A program made the translations under genes and the position numbers. Shown one piece after another: positions 1-12,349 of a stretch of 64,000 bases of DNA (positions within the stretch are counted from its first letter, which is position 1; each line of letters begins with the position of its first letter). The notes under the pieces are model-generated. The model had not been told where the DNA came from. It saw only the letters and a list, made by a program, of their open reading frames with translations, and ran no database searches. Location: the NCBI GenBank assembly GCA_022495005.1, contig JAGYXB010000800.1, positions 1 through 64,000 on the forward strand, written 5' to 3'. This stretch comes from Rhyacophila brunnea. Its lineage: Eukaryota > Arthropoda > Insecta > Trichoptera > Rhyacophilidae.

Positions 1-212
1 GTACTGTTCGGTTATCAGGAATACAGCGGAAAACACATTTAGAAAATAGTCGATAAACTGAATTATTTGTTAGTTTGGGTTAGTTTAGGTTAGGTTAGGT
101 TGGGCTAGGTTAGGTTAGGTTAGGTTTGGTTAGGTTAACCTAACAAATAATCTAGTTTATCGGCTATTTTCAAAATGCGTTTTCCGCTGTATCCGCTTTA
201 ACCGAACAGTAC
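1..212. mobile_element. Foldback MITE with (TTAGG)n-like core, copy 1
   Basis: The two ends are long inverted repeats. The left arm starts GTACTGTTCGGTTATCAGG and the right arm ends CCGAACAGTAC; each arm is about 70 bp. The interior (about 60-135) is a degenerate run of TTAGG units read on the + strand. A second copy with the same arms lies at 12350-12507. No transposase is encoded, so it is a non-autonomous element. The left flank is at the window edge, so a target duplication cannot be tested. GTAC at both ends of both copies is either the terminus or a fixed target site. Confidence 0.8.
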
Positions 213-1328
213 CGTATATTATATAAAGTCTAAGGATATATTATTATACTATATAGGTAGACAGACACTGATTTTTGTACCATATCAAATAAATTTAATT
301 AACTCTCAACAAGTTATATTTTTTATTAAGGATTTCAATTAGCCACCGATATATAATTTTCATCGTAACTTGTATATTATTAATCCAGATTAAAATAACA
401 TTAATAATAATATGCGAGTACCGCTACAAGCAAAACCTGTAGATAGGTAGGTTCCGATGCGGCATCATCATACTTTTTCATTAGCAGGCCATGAGACTAA
501 ACGTGCCTTTAGGCGTCTCGTAAAAAACATCGCGCCGACTACCAGGCGGAAAATATCACATGCATTTTTTTTCTACGCAGTTTTTTTATATAAAGCAACG
601 TCCACAGTTTTTTTTTAAATACAATAATTATTATTCACATTCAACAGAAAATGATTACAGCACTTGAAACATGAAAAGAACGGCAATTGATTTTAAAAAT
701 TATTGCGAGATATTTAAATTACTTAATTTTTAGTTGGCGGTGTAGCGACTGTAATTGATATTGATTTGGCATCTAAGTGGCCATTTTGTTAAATTGTTAC
801 CAGTTAGATTTACAATACGCTGCAATTATTTTACGAATTATTTTAATTCCTTTTACATTTAACATTCTTAATAGGTCAATAGAATTGCATTTTTTGTCAA
901 AAAAACTCATATAAATATTAATAACAAATATTATAAAATTAAACGAATGGGTATAGAATATAGATTGAAGAAACATTAGTTCCGCGTATTAGTAATAATA
1001 ATCTTCGCATGTTTTGAAGCGATTGGCAGAAAAGATCGATTAGGGATCGATCTGCGGTCGAAAATGTCGTAAAAGGTTCAACAATTTGCTTTAATAATAT
1101 ACCACGTTGCTCATCTTCAATGCTTTTAGCTGGTGCTAATAGCCAATCAATTTTAATTGATATCGCTTTAAATTATACTCCAAAATCTACACTTAAAATT
1201 AACGTTATTCTAAATCTTTTTTTATTGGCAGCTGAGCCCAATTTTGTCTTGAACATTTCAAATTGCAGGATGTTTTATTTAAATCTCATAATATTCCAAT
1301 ATTCATTAGATAATTTATATATTATATT
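213..1328. other. Intergenic or intronic AT-rich DNA, no feature recognised
   Basis: A+T-rich sequence without a convincing exon. The only ORF (1120-1347, 75 codons) has AT-driven composition and no recognisable motif. Confidence 0.5.
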
Positions 1329-1535
1329 TGATCATGTCCGATCCTAATTAGATCATGATATGGGCCTCCACAGAGTAGAGGTTTGTATTAACAGATTTTG
1401 TTTTTACGAGAAATGGATGACAGCCACTTGCTCAACCTATTCGAACCATGCTCTGACTCATACACACAATTGAAAAACAATATATGTATTTTCCAGATCC
1501 AGAATTTGAACCTGGGACCCACGACGTCATAATTT
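1329..1535 (-). mobile_element. tRNA-derived SINE (family S1), partial
   Basis: On the minus strand it carries the S1 body: box B-like GGTTCAAATTC, then the central words TGAGCAAGTGGCTG and CATTTCTCGTAAAAAC, the conserved CTCTGTGGAGGCCCATA block, and a terminal ATCCTAATTAGATCATGATA variant. The tRNA head is truncated or too diverged beyond the box B region. Other S1 copies are at 2169, 10839, 15143, 27326, 37137, 50355 and 51765. Confidence 0.8.
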
Positions 1536-2168
1536 ACTACTATGTTTTCCCTTTTAACTATTTTGCACCAATATATTTAATTAAATTATCGTTCTATCGA
1601 CTATAGATTCGAACTTCGTCATTAATTTTATTTAAGAATACGAGACGGAAGCTGCAGGCCAGGATAAGCAGTCGTGAAGAGATACGTTGTAGGCAACGAA
1701 GATCCATATAGGATTGTAGAGTCCATGGTGATGAATAATCCACGGTTCATATACTATAAACTATACCATTGTAAATATTATTTACTATGATATATTATTT
1801 ACACGTAGATACTGATCAGTCTCCTCTCCGGCACCCATTGAAGAGGACGGGAGAGGGCAGAATGGCGATATCTCATATCTCTGAGCCAAGCAAGTAGGCT
1901 AACATTAGAAATATTTTTGGAGATACGGGTTATAAAATAGCAAGTGTATTAACACCAATTGGTGGTGTCGCCTTAGTTTGTTCAGACAATTACAACACAT
2001 TATCAATCTAAACAGTCTACGAGAAATTATTTCATTACACTCCGAATGAATGAAGGATGGGTCATTATGATAAAATGAAAAATCACGTCGAAGCCTCAGC
2101 TTTAGGCACTCTTACGTAAGTATACACTTGAAACACGTTACAAAATATTAATGTTTAAACTGTTTAAA
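1536..2168. other. Unassigned AT-rich DNA
   Basis: No exon, RNA gene or repeat match was seen. Confidence 0.4.
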
Positions 2169-2402
2169 CGCCCTTGATGGCCGAGCGGCTTACGCGTCGG
2201 CTTATAATGTCGTGCGTCCCAGGTTCGAATCCTGGGTTTGGCTACTACACCGTATTGTTTTTCAATTTGTGTTTGGAGTCAGAGTATGGACTTACTAGGC
2301 TGAGCAAGTAGCTGACATCCATTTCTCGTAAAAATAAATATCTATTAATACAAACTTCCACTCTGTGGATACCTATATAACCTTATTAGGACAAGACATT
2401 GT
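2169..2402 (+). mobile_element. tRNA-derived SINE (family S1), full length, diverged
   Basis: It starts with a tRNA Leu/Ser-like head. The box A-like word is TGGCCGAGCGGCTTACGCG and box B is GGTTCGAATCC. The S1 body follows (TTTTTCAATTTGTGT, GACATCCATTTCTCGTAAAA, TACAAACTTCCACTCTGTGG) and then the terminal CCTTATTAGGACAAGACATTG. The head does not fold as a functional tRNA because its acceptor ends do not pair. Internal pol III promoter boxes are preserved. Confidence 0.85.
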
Positions 2403-2499
2403 CAATAAAGCTGAAATTGTCCTGTTGCGTTAAACTAATGTCTTCATTTGGTGACAGTACTTACCTATGCTTGAATTAGTATCCACCCACTAAATAATA

Positions 2500-2890
2500 T
2501 GATATTCGCGACGTTACAGCGTGTAAAATTTACTGTTGGTTGTAATTCCCAATCCAGTATCGATCTTTTATTCGGCGGAGAATTTTACACACAGTTGGGG
2601 AAAGTTTGCCGACAGAGCCTTCGCAGGTTTATCAGCGGGGCCTCGGTCGACGCTCATCGCTCGTCGGAGGATGGCAATAATAACACACCTTGGCTGCAAA
2701 TGCCGACTATTTAGGCAAATTTCAGAGTCATTTAACATTTTGATACGCCGCAGCCGCGGCCGCCGCCCCGGGCGCGAATCCCATCCGACATTATCTCACC
2801 AACAGCTTTGTCCTTGTCATGTCGAAGGGCGTCATTATATTTTATATTCGCGAACAGGGTTGCTTTGTCTCGCTTTTAGATCACTATAAC
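2500..2890. promoter_or_regulatory. G+C-rich island, possible regulatory element
   Basis: This tract is far richer in G+C and CpG than its surroundings. It includes a notable run at 2743-2780 (GCCGCAGCCGCGGCCGCC). An inverted pair GTGTAAAATT / AATTTTACAC sits at about 2520 and 2583. Two overlapping ORFs (71 and 117 codons) cross it, but neither shows a domain or splice context. A conserved non-coding element is the more likely reading, and conservation cannot be tested here. Confidence 0.25.
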
Positions 2891-3084
2891 GTATAGATTT
2901 ATACCACCGTGACTTTAAACTCTTTGCCTACTAGACTTCTTTGCATATGTCTGAAATATCACTTTATAAGTTATGAAAGCTGCATTTAGCATACAAATAA
3001 TAATATTTAAAATTTGATTAAAACTAGCTGATTATTCAATTCATATTATACATTTTAAAATATAATAAAGGAATTATTTCAATT

Positions 3085-3288
3085 CATGTTAGAAGCATCG
3101 GCGATGCTCTATGACGCAGATGACGCAATCGATTTGAAAAAAGATTTAAAAGGGTATCTCGAAACAGTTAAAACCATTCATTCAATTATACCTGAATTAC
3201 AAAACGATGCTTATTTCTCATAGATTACGTATAAATACAATAATACCCAAATCACAAAAAAATACTGCAACTTAAATTAAAAGGCCCT
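3085..3288 (+). repeat. Dispersed repeat H, copy
   Basis: It shares the ordered words ACGCAATCGATTTG, GATTTAAAAGGG, CTCGAAACAGTTAAAACC and TTATTTCTCA with copies at 5505, 12905, 43205 and (minus strand) 30745. No coding capacity or terminal structure was identified. It is followed directly by repeat F. Confidence 0.6.
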
Positions 3289-3515
3289 CTAACATAGTGG
3301 TGAAGGGTGGAGGCAGGCTGATAATATTCAACATAAATAGTGTACACTAAATTTTGTAAGTTATACGTATTTGTTTTCATTGAACTAACAATACAATTTG
3401 CAGATGGTGTTGGCTAGTTTTTAAAATTCAATTAAACCCTGCCTAACCAAATCATAATAGTTTAGGTATGCTATGGACGATCTGACAAAAAAGTGTGCAC
3501 ACTTTTTTAGTTGTG
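3289..3515 (+). repeat. Dispersed repeat F, copy 1
   Basis: This tract aligns by eye along its whole length with 59287-59525. Shared words include CGTATTTGTTTTCATT, CAATTAAACC, CATAATAG and GACAAAAAA. The similarity is roughly three quarters of positions. No ORF and no terminal inverted repeats were found, so the element class is unknown. Confidence 0.65.
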
Positions 3516-5504
3516 AAAATAATGTTAAAATGATTTATAGTTAGATAATAAAAAAAATAGTTCTATGGCATTCAATCACATATAATTAAATAAGTATAGG
3601 TAGATTGTTTTTAAAAATTAAAATAAATTTTATTTAATGATTTTTGATATGTACGATATATATATTTTAAATGTTTAGGAAAATACATAATTTAAGCTCA
3701 TCGCTCAATTTTATGGTGTGAGTGAGTTATTGAAATTTCATCGAATAAGTGTATCGTTATCTAGTATTCATCAGTAGTAATATCGTATTATCTTATTATT
3801 TCCCGTAAGTATGCTTGACAAGATATTGTGTTCTTTTTGTCTGATCCTCCACAACCTACCTCGTTCCAAAAATCACCCATTGCCACTGATATTTATGTAA
3901 TAAGTATTATAACCGTATTAATTTATTATCTGTGTCATATTTATAAGCTACGTCATTTGTTCTATTTTTTTTTCTTCGTGCCTTCTAAGTGAAGAAAATA
4001 ATTTCTATCGCATATTTCTATTGCAATGTTATCATTTTTTAATGTCACGACAACTTATCGTTTGCAATATAAGTAAATCAGTTAAACTTTATATTGTATA
4101 AGTATTAGTATATCCTATCAGAATCCTGTTCTGTAATACAGTAGGTTGGGGCCAACTATCTTGCGAGAAAAACGCGATTGAGAAAAGTGATTGGTCTCGT
4201 AATAGGATGTTGATGAAACATGATAATGTAATGATCCGCTATTAACTATATTGATGCATCTCCTACCGATCAATAATTTAGTACAGTATTCGCAATAGAA
4301 GACATATGGTTTGTTTTATGAAAGCATTTAAGATAAACATTATTAATTTAATTTACCCGCATTTTTCTTTGGAGGATGTCAAAAATGTTGTTTTTAAGTA
4401 TTCAAACAAATATTTTTTGTATGTTAAATATTTTGAAGTGATAAAGTGACTACCTACTCATGGTTGAGGAAAACTGGTTATTTTAATTTTTCATCTAGTG
4501 ATTGAGACAATATGTGTTTGCAAATTGTAATATCTATATGTACCTACCTGCTATTAGATACTATGTATTACGCTCATTGTAAATATCCCGGTTTCGGCAG
4601 ATAAATTTACAAAGCCAACACTGCAAGTAATGAATATCTAAATGCCTACAAGATGACAACGAGTACAGTTTCATTAATGATGTGGTTTCGTAAGTGTTTC
4701 TGTCTTTCTGACATTGACAACCTGCCGCCATACGAGTAACTTCCAGTTAAACGCTACAGTAGCTAAAAGTACATTATTATGATTAAAAATATCATTTAAA
4801 CTACGTATTTAGAAACTTATATAACTTAGAAACTAATATTGTAGGTATCCTATACCAACCTAATATTTATTACTGGGTAAATTATTTTCGTTTAGTAGCC
4901 AATATATCTATTTATTCTTAAAAGGTAATTAATGCAACATAATATGTTTTTACAAATAACGTGTGATGTTGTTATTCCTTGCTTAAGATTTTACAATGGA
5001 TGTGTCAATATTATTTTCTGTTAAAATGTTAATGCAGTAAAGTATATTATAGTATTTAAATTTAATACGTAATTTGTAGGATTGAATGATAAAGCTAAAT
5101 AAGTACATATTATTATATTATTCTTTCCACATTAAGTGCATAAATGAGAATTTTTTTAAATAATTATCATTGAAGACTAAATAATTGTTACAAATGTGCT
5201 CACGTTAATTTTTTACGTTATCAGATGGGAAAGTTATCTTACTACAAGTGGTGTATTATTAGCGGCAACCACTTTGCATCGGCATGCATTTTTTTGTGTT
5301 AAAGCATGGTATTACTATCGATATTGGGTACAAAAGGTGTGTGTCCGTGGCTACTTATTTAAATTGAAAGGCTTTTAAGGCACATTACAGTGTGTTTACA
5401 GCCAAGATTTACATCTCGACTCGTCGGAAACGAAAGGCTTCATCGTTTTGCCATTCTCATTATCCTATTGACCAGCGGTCGACACGAGAAATTTATTTCG
5501 CTAC
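3516..5504. other. Unassigned AT-rich DNA
   Basis: Long A+T-rich stretch with GTAGGTA-type words. No exon, RNA gene or repeat family was recognised. Confidence 0.4.
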
Positions 5505-5645
5505 ACTTGATTTTGCATGAATGCAACGGAGGTTTTATTTGACGTAAATAACGCAACCGATTCGTGAGAATATTTAAAAGGGGGCCTCGAAACAGTTCAA
5601 ACTAGTCATAGACTTATTGAGTTATACAACATTTTATAGTAGATG
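5505..5645 (+). repeat. Dispersed repeat H, copy
   Basis: Carries AACGCAACCGATTCGTGAG, TTTAAAAGGGGGCCTCGAAA and CAGTTCAAACTAGTCATA in the same order as the other H copies. Confidence 0.55.
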
Positions 5646-6090
5646 CGTTATTCTTACAAACTGATGATTTTATTTTTTAAATATTATCGATTTAGATTCT
5701 GCAGAACAAAAAATCGGTGCCACCTCGTGAGAGTATATAGATCATGCGTTGCTAATAGACAAAAAATAAGGGAGGATTTGTAAATATTATATACCTACCT
5801 ACCTACATGTTTTTTTAATATATGATATGATGGGAGAGATATCTTTGGGAGCTTTAAAATCAGTCGGTATGCTGTGCATCTGCGCCACAGAATAAATGGT
5901 CTAGTCATTGTTTTTGGATTGTAAGGAAACTAATTAAATAATTTTTCATCATTTTAAATATAGCAATAGGTGGGTGGATTTGAGAATTTATTTAGAAATC
6001 TCTGAAAAAAGTATGTCACTATGATACTCGTACCTTGTTATTTCTCATGTACTTTAACATTTTAATGGGCACATAAAATATATTAATACA

Positions 6091-6255
6091 ATTAAAGGGT
6101 ATTGTAGTAAACGTCGTTGTGTAAAAATTGAGAATAAGGCCATATTTGGTACATCAGATGTCCGTTGTTATAGCACTTTTTCAAAATTTAATTTCGTCAA
6201 GACACGCATTATATCTTCAATTTTTATCAAATTTCACAGAATATGTTTTACTCGT
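6091..6255 (+). repeat. Dispersed repeat E, copy 1
   Basis: Matches 40455-40630 in order: ATTAAAG, TAGTAAACGTCGTTGT, AATTGAGAATA, GGTACATCAGAT. No coding capacity was seen. Confidence 0.5.
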
Positions 6256-8950
6256 AATTATGGAAAATTGATAATATTATATAGATATATTATATTATCG
6301 CATTTTTATATTTTATTATCCTAAGATCGATTCTTTCCGATTCAAAAAACCTATTTTTTTAAATATCATTAAGTGCAACGGTAAAATTATTAAAGAGAAT
6401 TCATTATTCTATGGTAGCCGACCGCTTTTCGCAGGGGATTCACCTGTGCGGGGTCGCGAGGGGAACTACACGCCAATCCTTCACAACTCACACACAGGTG
6501 CATGGCTGTGTTTCCAACACAAAATAATAATATAATAATATATAGATAATAACCGCTTGTACGTGTAACGGGTTTAATGGATACCTATGAGAGTGTTCCG
6601 ATCGGTAGCCATCGAGATTGTCAAATCAAAATGACGTTCCGTGCATGATAAATAGGCTACGTTTCTTCACATATCCGCCATTTTATTAATGAATACATAT
6701 GAATATATTATTCTATTAATTTTGAATACAAAATAAACATATTATACGTACAAAGTGACCAGCAATAAATTAGTCTATTACAATGGAAAACCAATATCAT
6801 ATTATCAAATAATAAGAAACTAATATAAATCATATTTGTCTTAGCAAATTAATCAGCCTATAATACTATGTAATGCTTCAGAATTTCATGGCTGGTCGTT
6901 ATTGTAATGTTTTTTTTTTATATTTCGGCTGTCACTCACCGGGTATTTTTCCTGGATGCTTCGAATTCGTTGTAGTCACCATTCTTCAGACGTATTGTAC
7001 TAATTTAGATCCGGTATTTCTCCTTGTAATTAACACAGTAAACTAACATCTTTCGTACTATGGTTTATAGTCTAAATAACGACATATCTGTGATTAAACA
7101 AATTATATACATCCTTAAACTCAACGCAAGCGTACAGCTACAAACATTGCTGTAAAATTAAACATTGTTTGGACAGTTGACATCGTACAAATTTACACTC
7201 TTTAATCAAAAAATCATTCCATAAGATCATGGCGTCGCTACATCAAATGAAACACGACAAATGTTCATATAAACATGGCCACATTTGCTTGATGATCAGT
7301 ATTTTTACACATATTTTCCAATCGCGGTGGAATACAAAAAAACATGAACATTTATTTATATTACGACCTACCTATTACATATTCTTGTACAAATGTTGTT
7401 TAGGAGTTTTTACACATCTATCAAATAGTCTTTACAATATTTTCTTGTTGACACACATGTATATAATATTATTATATTTTATCGTCTGGACTAGGCATGA
7501 TCAACGTTCGCATTTGCAATCAAATAATAATATGTACCTTACACTACACTTACAATATGTTCACAAGTGTTAGAATTCCACTTTTCCCAAGATTTTTTCG
7601 TGACTTTATATTTATATTATATGTAAATAAGTCTTTGAGGCTGTCCCAAATTATGTATTTTCTGTAAATAAATACTAAATAAATGGGTACATAATTAACT
7701 TAATACTAATATTGTAAAGAATGCGAACTTTAATACAGTATTGAGTATGCAAATAGTAAGAAAATATATCAATTTAAAGAGAGACATAATGATGTCTGTA
7801 TATTTGGTGGCTAGTTGTAAATATCTTGTATTAATTTTCTCCGCTCTTAATTGATATAATCTCTTCGCGTAGCAGCTGTTGTTTCTTGTAATGCACTTAA
7901 AAATAATAATAATGAATTATGCCACTAAGCACAGTTTTAATTGCATTGTAATTATGAATTAGATACACGTGAATTTTCGACGGGAAATAATTATTCTGTA
8001 CCATGTATTTTCGTAGTGAAATACGAGTCCAAGACTTAAACGAATTTTACTTAGCTCTTTAGTATATGGCCATATTCAACTCGGAGTATTTTCTGTGAAA
8101 CCATAGATTAGTATAAATATAATATAATTATTTAATATTATTGATTTCATATAAACACTTAAGTAAGTAAACTATTTGAATATGTAAGTATATGTAGCGA
8201 TCATACCACTCAGCATTACCTACATGTTTTAGGTGTACCTACATGAGTCCGGTCGCTCGACATAGTCAACCGTAATTCCACTCGAGTCCAGTCTCTCAGT
8301 TCATTGATGAAATCAATCTCTGGATCACATAGATCTCACCAGTTCATCCGTATCCGCGATTATAACCTCACGCTGTTATCTTTATCGTTGTATTTGTTTA
8401 TTCTTCTAACGATAAATAAACTCTCCACCTTATCCACCAAATATATTTTAGTAAAACTATTATGTTGTCAATGATTAACTAAAGTGAATTAGTTTTGTCT
8501 TGTATTTTCCACTGATTTATTATGATTCACAAAATTGGTGTTCATAGATCATAGCATCTCTGATAAAGGCGGAGTTGCAAGGCTCACAGAAAAAGTACGT
8601 GAGGCAAAGAAGACTTTCAAACTGCAACTAATTTGGAAGAGAAATATCAACGTGACAAGCTAGCAACTTCCATAAATAGTATCATTTATTTATAAAGTAT
8701 GTACCTATCTTAGAATATAAATTTAGATAGTTTCAGTTGTAAAATACATAAACTTAAAATAATTTAATATTTCAATAAATAATAATAAAATATTTCAATT
8801 AAGTAGATAAAATTAATAAAACAAGTCAATGAATAGTATATTTTGTTTTTGAAAAAAAAAACAATGAATATTTAAAATTAGATAATAATTATCGCTTAGT
8901 ACATTATGTACTTACTTATAAAAGAATAATATGGAAAAAAAGATTAGTAT
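6256..8950. other. Unassigned AT-rich DNA
   Basis: No supported gene. The 114-codon ORF at 7229-7573 is rich in His, Ile, Leu and Tyr, as expected for AT-rich non-coding DNA, and shows no motif. A moderately G+C-rich tract at about 8230-8350 has no clear identity. Confidence 0.4.
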
Positions 8951-9363
8951 GTAGGTCATGGCACCCACAAAGGGAGGGCTAACAGGGCTCTAGCCTGGGG
9001 CCCGACGAGGCGAGTCGACCAGACACGTGAGATAAACACATCACAAATTTGCTTTAAAGTAAATAAAAAGTCGCTATTTTCCTTCAGTAATGTTATTATT
9101 TAAAATTATGTGGTTGTACGATATAATTTTAAATTGTGTATCGATACTCGACAACACCATAATTCAAATGGATGTATTAAAATTAATTAACTTATTAAAA
9201 AAACACTAAATTTACACATTAATTGTACCGCGTACATCATTAAATTTGGAAAACGCTACTATAGAGTGTCACACTGCCTTTATCCTTCGCGATATGTAGG
9301 GGGCCCGCCAAAGATCCTAGCCTGGCGGCCCGCTTCAGGATGTGAGGGCCATGATGTAGGTAC
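8951..9363 (+). mobile_element. TIR element B, copy 1
   Basis: It starts GTAGGTCATGGCACCCACAA and ends GGGCCATGATGTAGGTAC. The sub-terminal words GGTCATGGC and GCCATGATG are inverted. It aligns along its length with 62641-63023, including TATCGATACTCGACAAC, GCTACTATAGAG and GTCACACTGCCTTTA. It encodes no protein, so it is a non-autonomous DNA element of unknown superfamily. Confidence 0.7.
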
Positions 9364-10825
9364 TCATACATACATGAAAAAGTTAACTTATTGTAATCCA
9401 CGAATGTTTGGAACAAAGTATTGAACATGTCAATAGACGAAATATTCGAAAGAGAATAAACTTTAAAAATCAACGTAACATACGAATATCATAACACGTA
9501 CGGATGGCAGAATAAATCAATTCGCATGGCAGTTATATTAACAGCTTCTCGTAATTAAATATTTTATGATGAACGTTAAATAATCATTAAGTATCGACTA
9601 TTTCCCACTGGTAGATACACACCTAGCAACAATGTATTAAAGTGTGTCGTGATGGCCGCTAGCTATAACACTTGCACTTATTGCTTCATGCCATTTATTT
9701 GTTGCATTTTGTAGCCCTTTACGTCAATTATCATTAAAAATGTCATATTTACTAAATGTTATAAATAAGTAGGTTTTATAATGACATGACACAAACACCA
9801 CACTTTGAATCATGCTATCATGCATCATAATAATATTATATAATATAATATTATTATGGTTGTTCGGTACTTATAATATGTGGGCTAAATTTTAGCACAA
9901 TATGTTATAATTGAGTTCACCATAATAACGCAGCATTTTTATTGTAAATGTTGACTCTGTGACCTCCAATGATCAAGAATTATCAGATATTGAATTTTAT
10001 GTGCCATAGATCGTTCATGTGCTTATTAATTTACTAAAATAGTTATTTACTTCATTTTACCGATAATATGTTTGACTGCGCTTTTCTGTGGTCTGTATGA
10101 AGGGCGGAGGATTTGGATGTTGGTGAGGGACAGCTGAAGCATGGGTGTGTCCAGGTACTAACCTCTGATGTTAAGCTGGTCCGGACTGCTGGCTCTTGGT
10201 GGTAATTGGGTGTCGGTAATTCATATGTAGGCACTGATACAATATTAATTATGGTTACTTTTGAATAGACCATAGAGACCGTGAGTTGGGATTTCTTAAA
10301 AGCGTGTTGAGTGGTAAATTATAACGTGTTATTTTTATGAGAACTTTAATAGCACAAAACAAAAAAAAACAACGTATTATTGTACTGTTATTAAATTGAA
10401 TTACAGAGAAAGAAATAGTCTTCTTAGTAGGTACTGAGTACTGTATAATATCTCATCACTCCTAGTGATAATTAAATGATGTATTTAACAACAGACTGTA
10501 AGCTATCAGCTACCCCACAGATACGTAGCAGGGTAGTAACTCTTTGATTGGGGAGGCGCCGAGTGGTAATTTGTCGATTAATTAATAATAATAAATAAAA
10601 TAAATAATTAATAATTAAAAATAATTACAAGAAAAAAAGAACTTTTTATATACAACGTTTTTAAATTTTCTGTTGAATTATTATGCTCAATATGCTCAAA
10701 CTTGTACTTGAAATGAAGTAAATAAAAACAAACAAACAAATATAGAATATCTACTGAAATGTCATTTTGACATTTCATTTTGATTTCCATAGTAACGCAC
10801 GTATATATTAATAATTTAGTTGCTA
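9364..10825. other. Unassigned AT-rich DNA
   Basis: Contains a perfect AT palindrome near 9826-9856 (AATAATATTATATAATATAA). No gene or repeat family was recognised. Confidence 0.4.
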
Positions 10826-10838
10826 GGACCACCCCCTT

Positions 10839-11026
10839 TTTATTGATACCATGTCCGATCCTAATAAGATCATATGGGCCTCCACAGAGTAGAGGTTTGT
10901 ATTAACAGATTTTGTTTTTACGAGAAATGGATGTCAACCACGACTCAACCTATTAGGTCCATACCCTGACTCACTCACAAATTGAAAAACAATATGTGTA
11001 CTTGCCAGACCCAGGATTCGAACCTG
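10839..11026 (-). mobile_element. SINE S1, 5'-truncated at box B, with 13-bp target duplication
   Basis: On the minus strand the element runs from the box B region (GGATTCGAACC on the + strand) to ATCCTAATAAGATCATATGG. The direct repeat GGACCACCCCCTT flanks it at 10826-10838 and 11027-11039. This is the signature of target-primed reverse transcription, with reverse transcription stopping inside the tRNA head. The last bases of the SINE (GGGACC) overlap the duplication, suggesting microhomology at the 5' junction. Confidence 0.85.
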
Positions 11027-11328
11027 GGACCACCCCCTTAGCAACTGATAATAGTCTTTTACTTTTTACGGATTTTTCTGAAATAACTTTCCATAAAAAA
11101 CAGAATTAACTGAAAATGAATTCAATTCTGCTTAAAGTTGGCTAAAAGTATTAAAAGAATGCATTGGCATCGTGTTCTGATATATTCTAAACGTTTCAAA
11201 TGTCTAGCTAGTCGGAAAGTTAGTTAAAAATCGATTGCAAGATTTGTGCTGAACAAACAACCACCGGACAAACAAGAATACGAGCTAATGAAAACGTTGT
11301 AATAAACAGTGCAATTTTGATCAAATTA

Positions 11329-11526
11329 TATTGTTGTTTTTATTTAATAAAACGCATTTTTTTTTTGTAGTACTTATTCCACTTTTAATCAAGAGATTAG
11401 GACCGGTTTCGTCCGCCTCAGAGGGACATTTTCAACTGAACTAAAAAAAAAATTGCGTTTTATTAAATAAAAACAACAATACAATGCAGTTCCACCATGA
11501 ATTGACAGTTAACAAAATAAAAGAAA
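11329..11526 (+). mobile_element. Hairpin retroposon J, copy 1, with 12-bp target duplication
   Basis: It is flanked by perfect TTGATCAAATTA repeats at 11317-11328 and 11527-11538. The 5' half is a near palindrome. The left arm (11329-11388: TATTGTTGTTTTTATTTAAT, AAAACGCA, then TAGTACTTATTCCAC) is partly mirrored by 11442-11481 (ATTGCGTTTTATTAAATAAA, AACAACAATA). The loop contains ACCGGTTTCGTCCGCC. The 3' part reads TTCCACCATGAATTGACAG and ends in an A-rich tail AACAAAATAAAAGAAA. The second copy (16239-16394, minus) has the same order. The tail and long duplication indicate retroposition rather than a MITE. No ORF. Confidence 0.75.
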
Positions 11527-11810
11527 TTGATCAAATTACTCAAAGAATATTATCTCACTCACCCTGACCATATGTTATTGTGCTGATAACAGTGCCTATC
11601 ATTTTAGATGTAGGTATGTATTATGAATAATATATAGGTACTTACAATTTAAATAAATATATTGTTTTAAGATAATTGATATTATCGACTGAGCATATTC
11701 GTTCCCACCGTTACAAGTATTTTAAATTTCCAATGTTTAAAATATCTTACTGCAATAATAACTGAAATCCCCTCTTTAAAAAACTATCGATAGGTAGGTA
11801 CATACCTGTT

Positions 11811-12130
11811 CAATTCGCGCGAAGCATTTTACCCGATGTATTATTCCGGCAGTACATAAAGTTCATGGAGAGTTGGGCGTTGGAATATCGGGCGGCGCAC
11901 TAATGACAGGGCGCCGCCCTAGCCTTAAAGCCCCCGCTCCTTATTTACGACTCCTTAAATGCCGTTTTTTTCACATCCAGACTGATATATTGTGGTGCGG
12001 GGAGGCCAGGATCCCGCGCCGCGAATGATAGAGCTGTATTATGGCTGAGGTGCGAGACTGGCTGGAGGAAAACACGCTGCGGAGTTGTAAATAAACAACG
12101 AGTCGGTTTTTCTAGGAGGAATCCATTAAA
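11811..12130. promoter_or_regulatory. G+C-rich tract, candidate enhancer
   Basis: This tract stands out against A+T-rich flanks and has an unscrambled, low-redundancy look. Visible words include TTTACGACTCCTTAAATGCC, a GC-rich imperfect palindrome GGCGGCGCAC / GCGCCGCCC near 11890-11920, and a forkhead-like TAAATAAACAAC at 12088. It has no ORF of note. Function is inferred only from composition and motif content. Confidence 0.3.
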
Positions 12131-12349
12131 GTGAAATTTATCGCAGTCGTTTACCTATTCATGTTTGATGTGGAGAGAAAAGAGGGTAACTGGAATCGTT
12201 CCTGTTTCAGCTATTTTAATAAACCAGCCTACGGTTTATTATGTATAGTGGTGAAAAGTAATTGAAGTGAATGACTGCAAAGAAGCTACATAATGGCTCA
12301 ATGCAATTGAAGTTTAATAAGCAGCACACGCCTGGTTATAGAATATTTG

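Noticed and set aside
2171..2245. tRNA-Leu gene
   Set aside because: It is the head of an S1 SINE; seven other S1 copies share the downstream body, and the acceptor stem does not form.
2536..2889. 117-codon ORF across a G+C-rich island
   Set aside because: The longer frame reflects fewer chance stops in G+C-rich DNA; no motif and no splice sites.
7229..7573. 114-codon ORF as a gene
   Set aside because: AT-driven composition, no domain, no splice context, no G+C shift.
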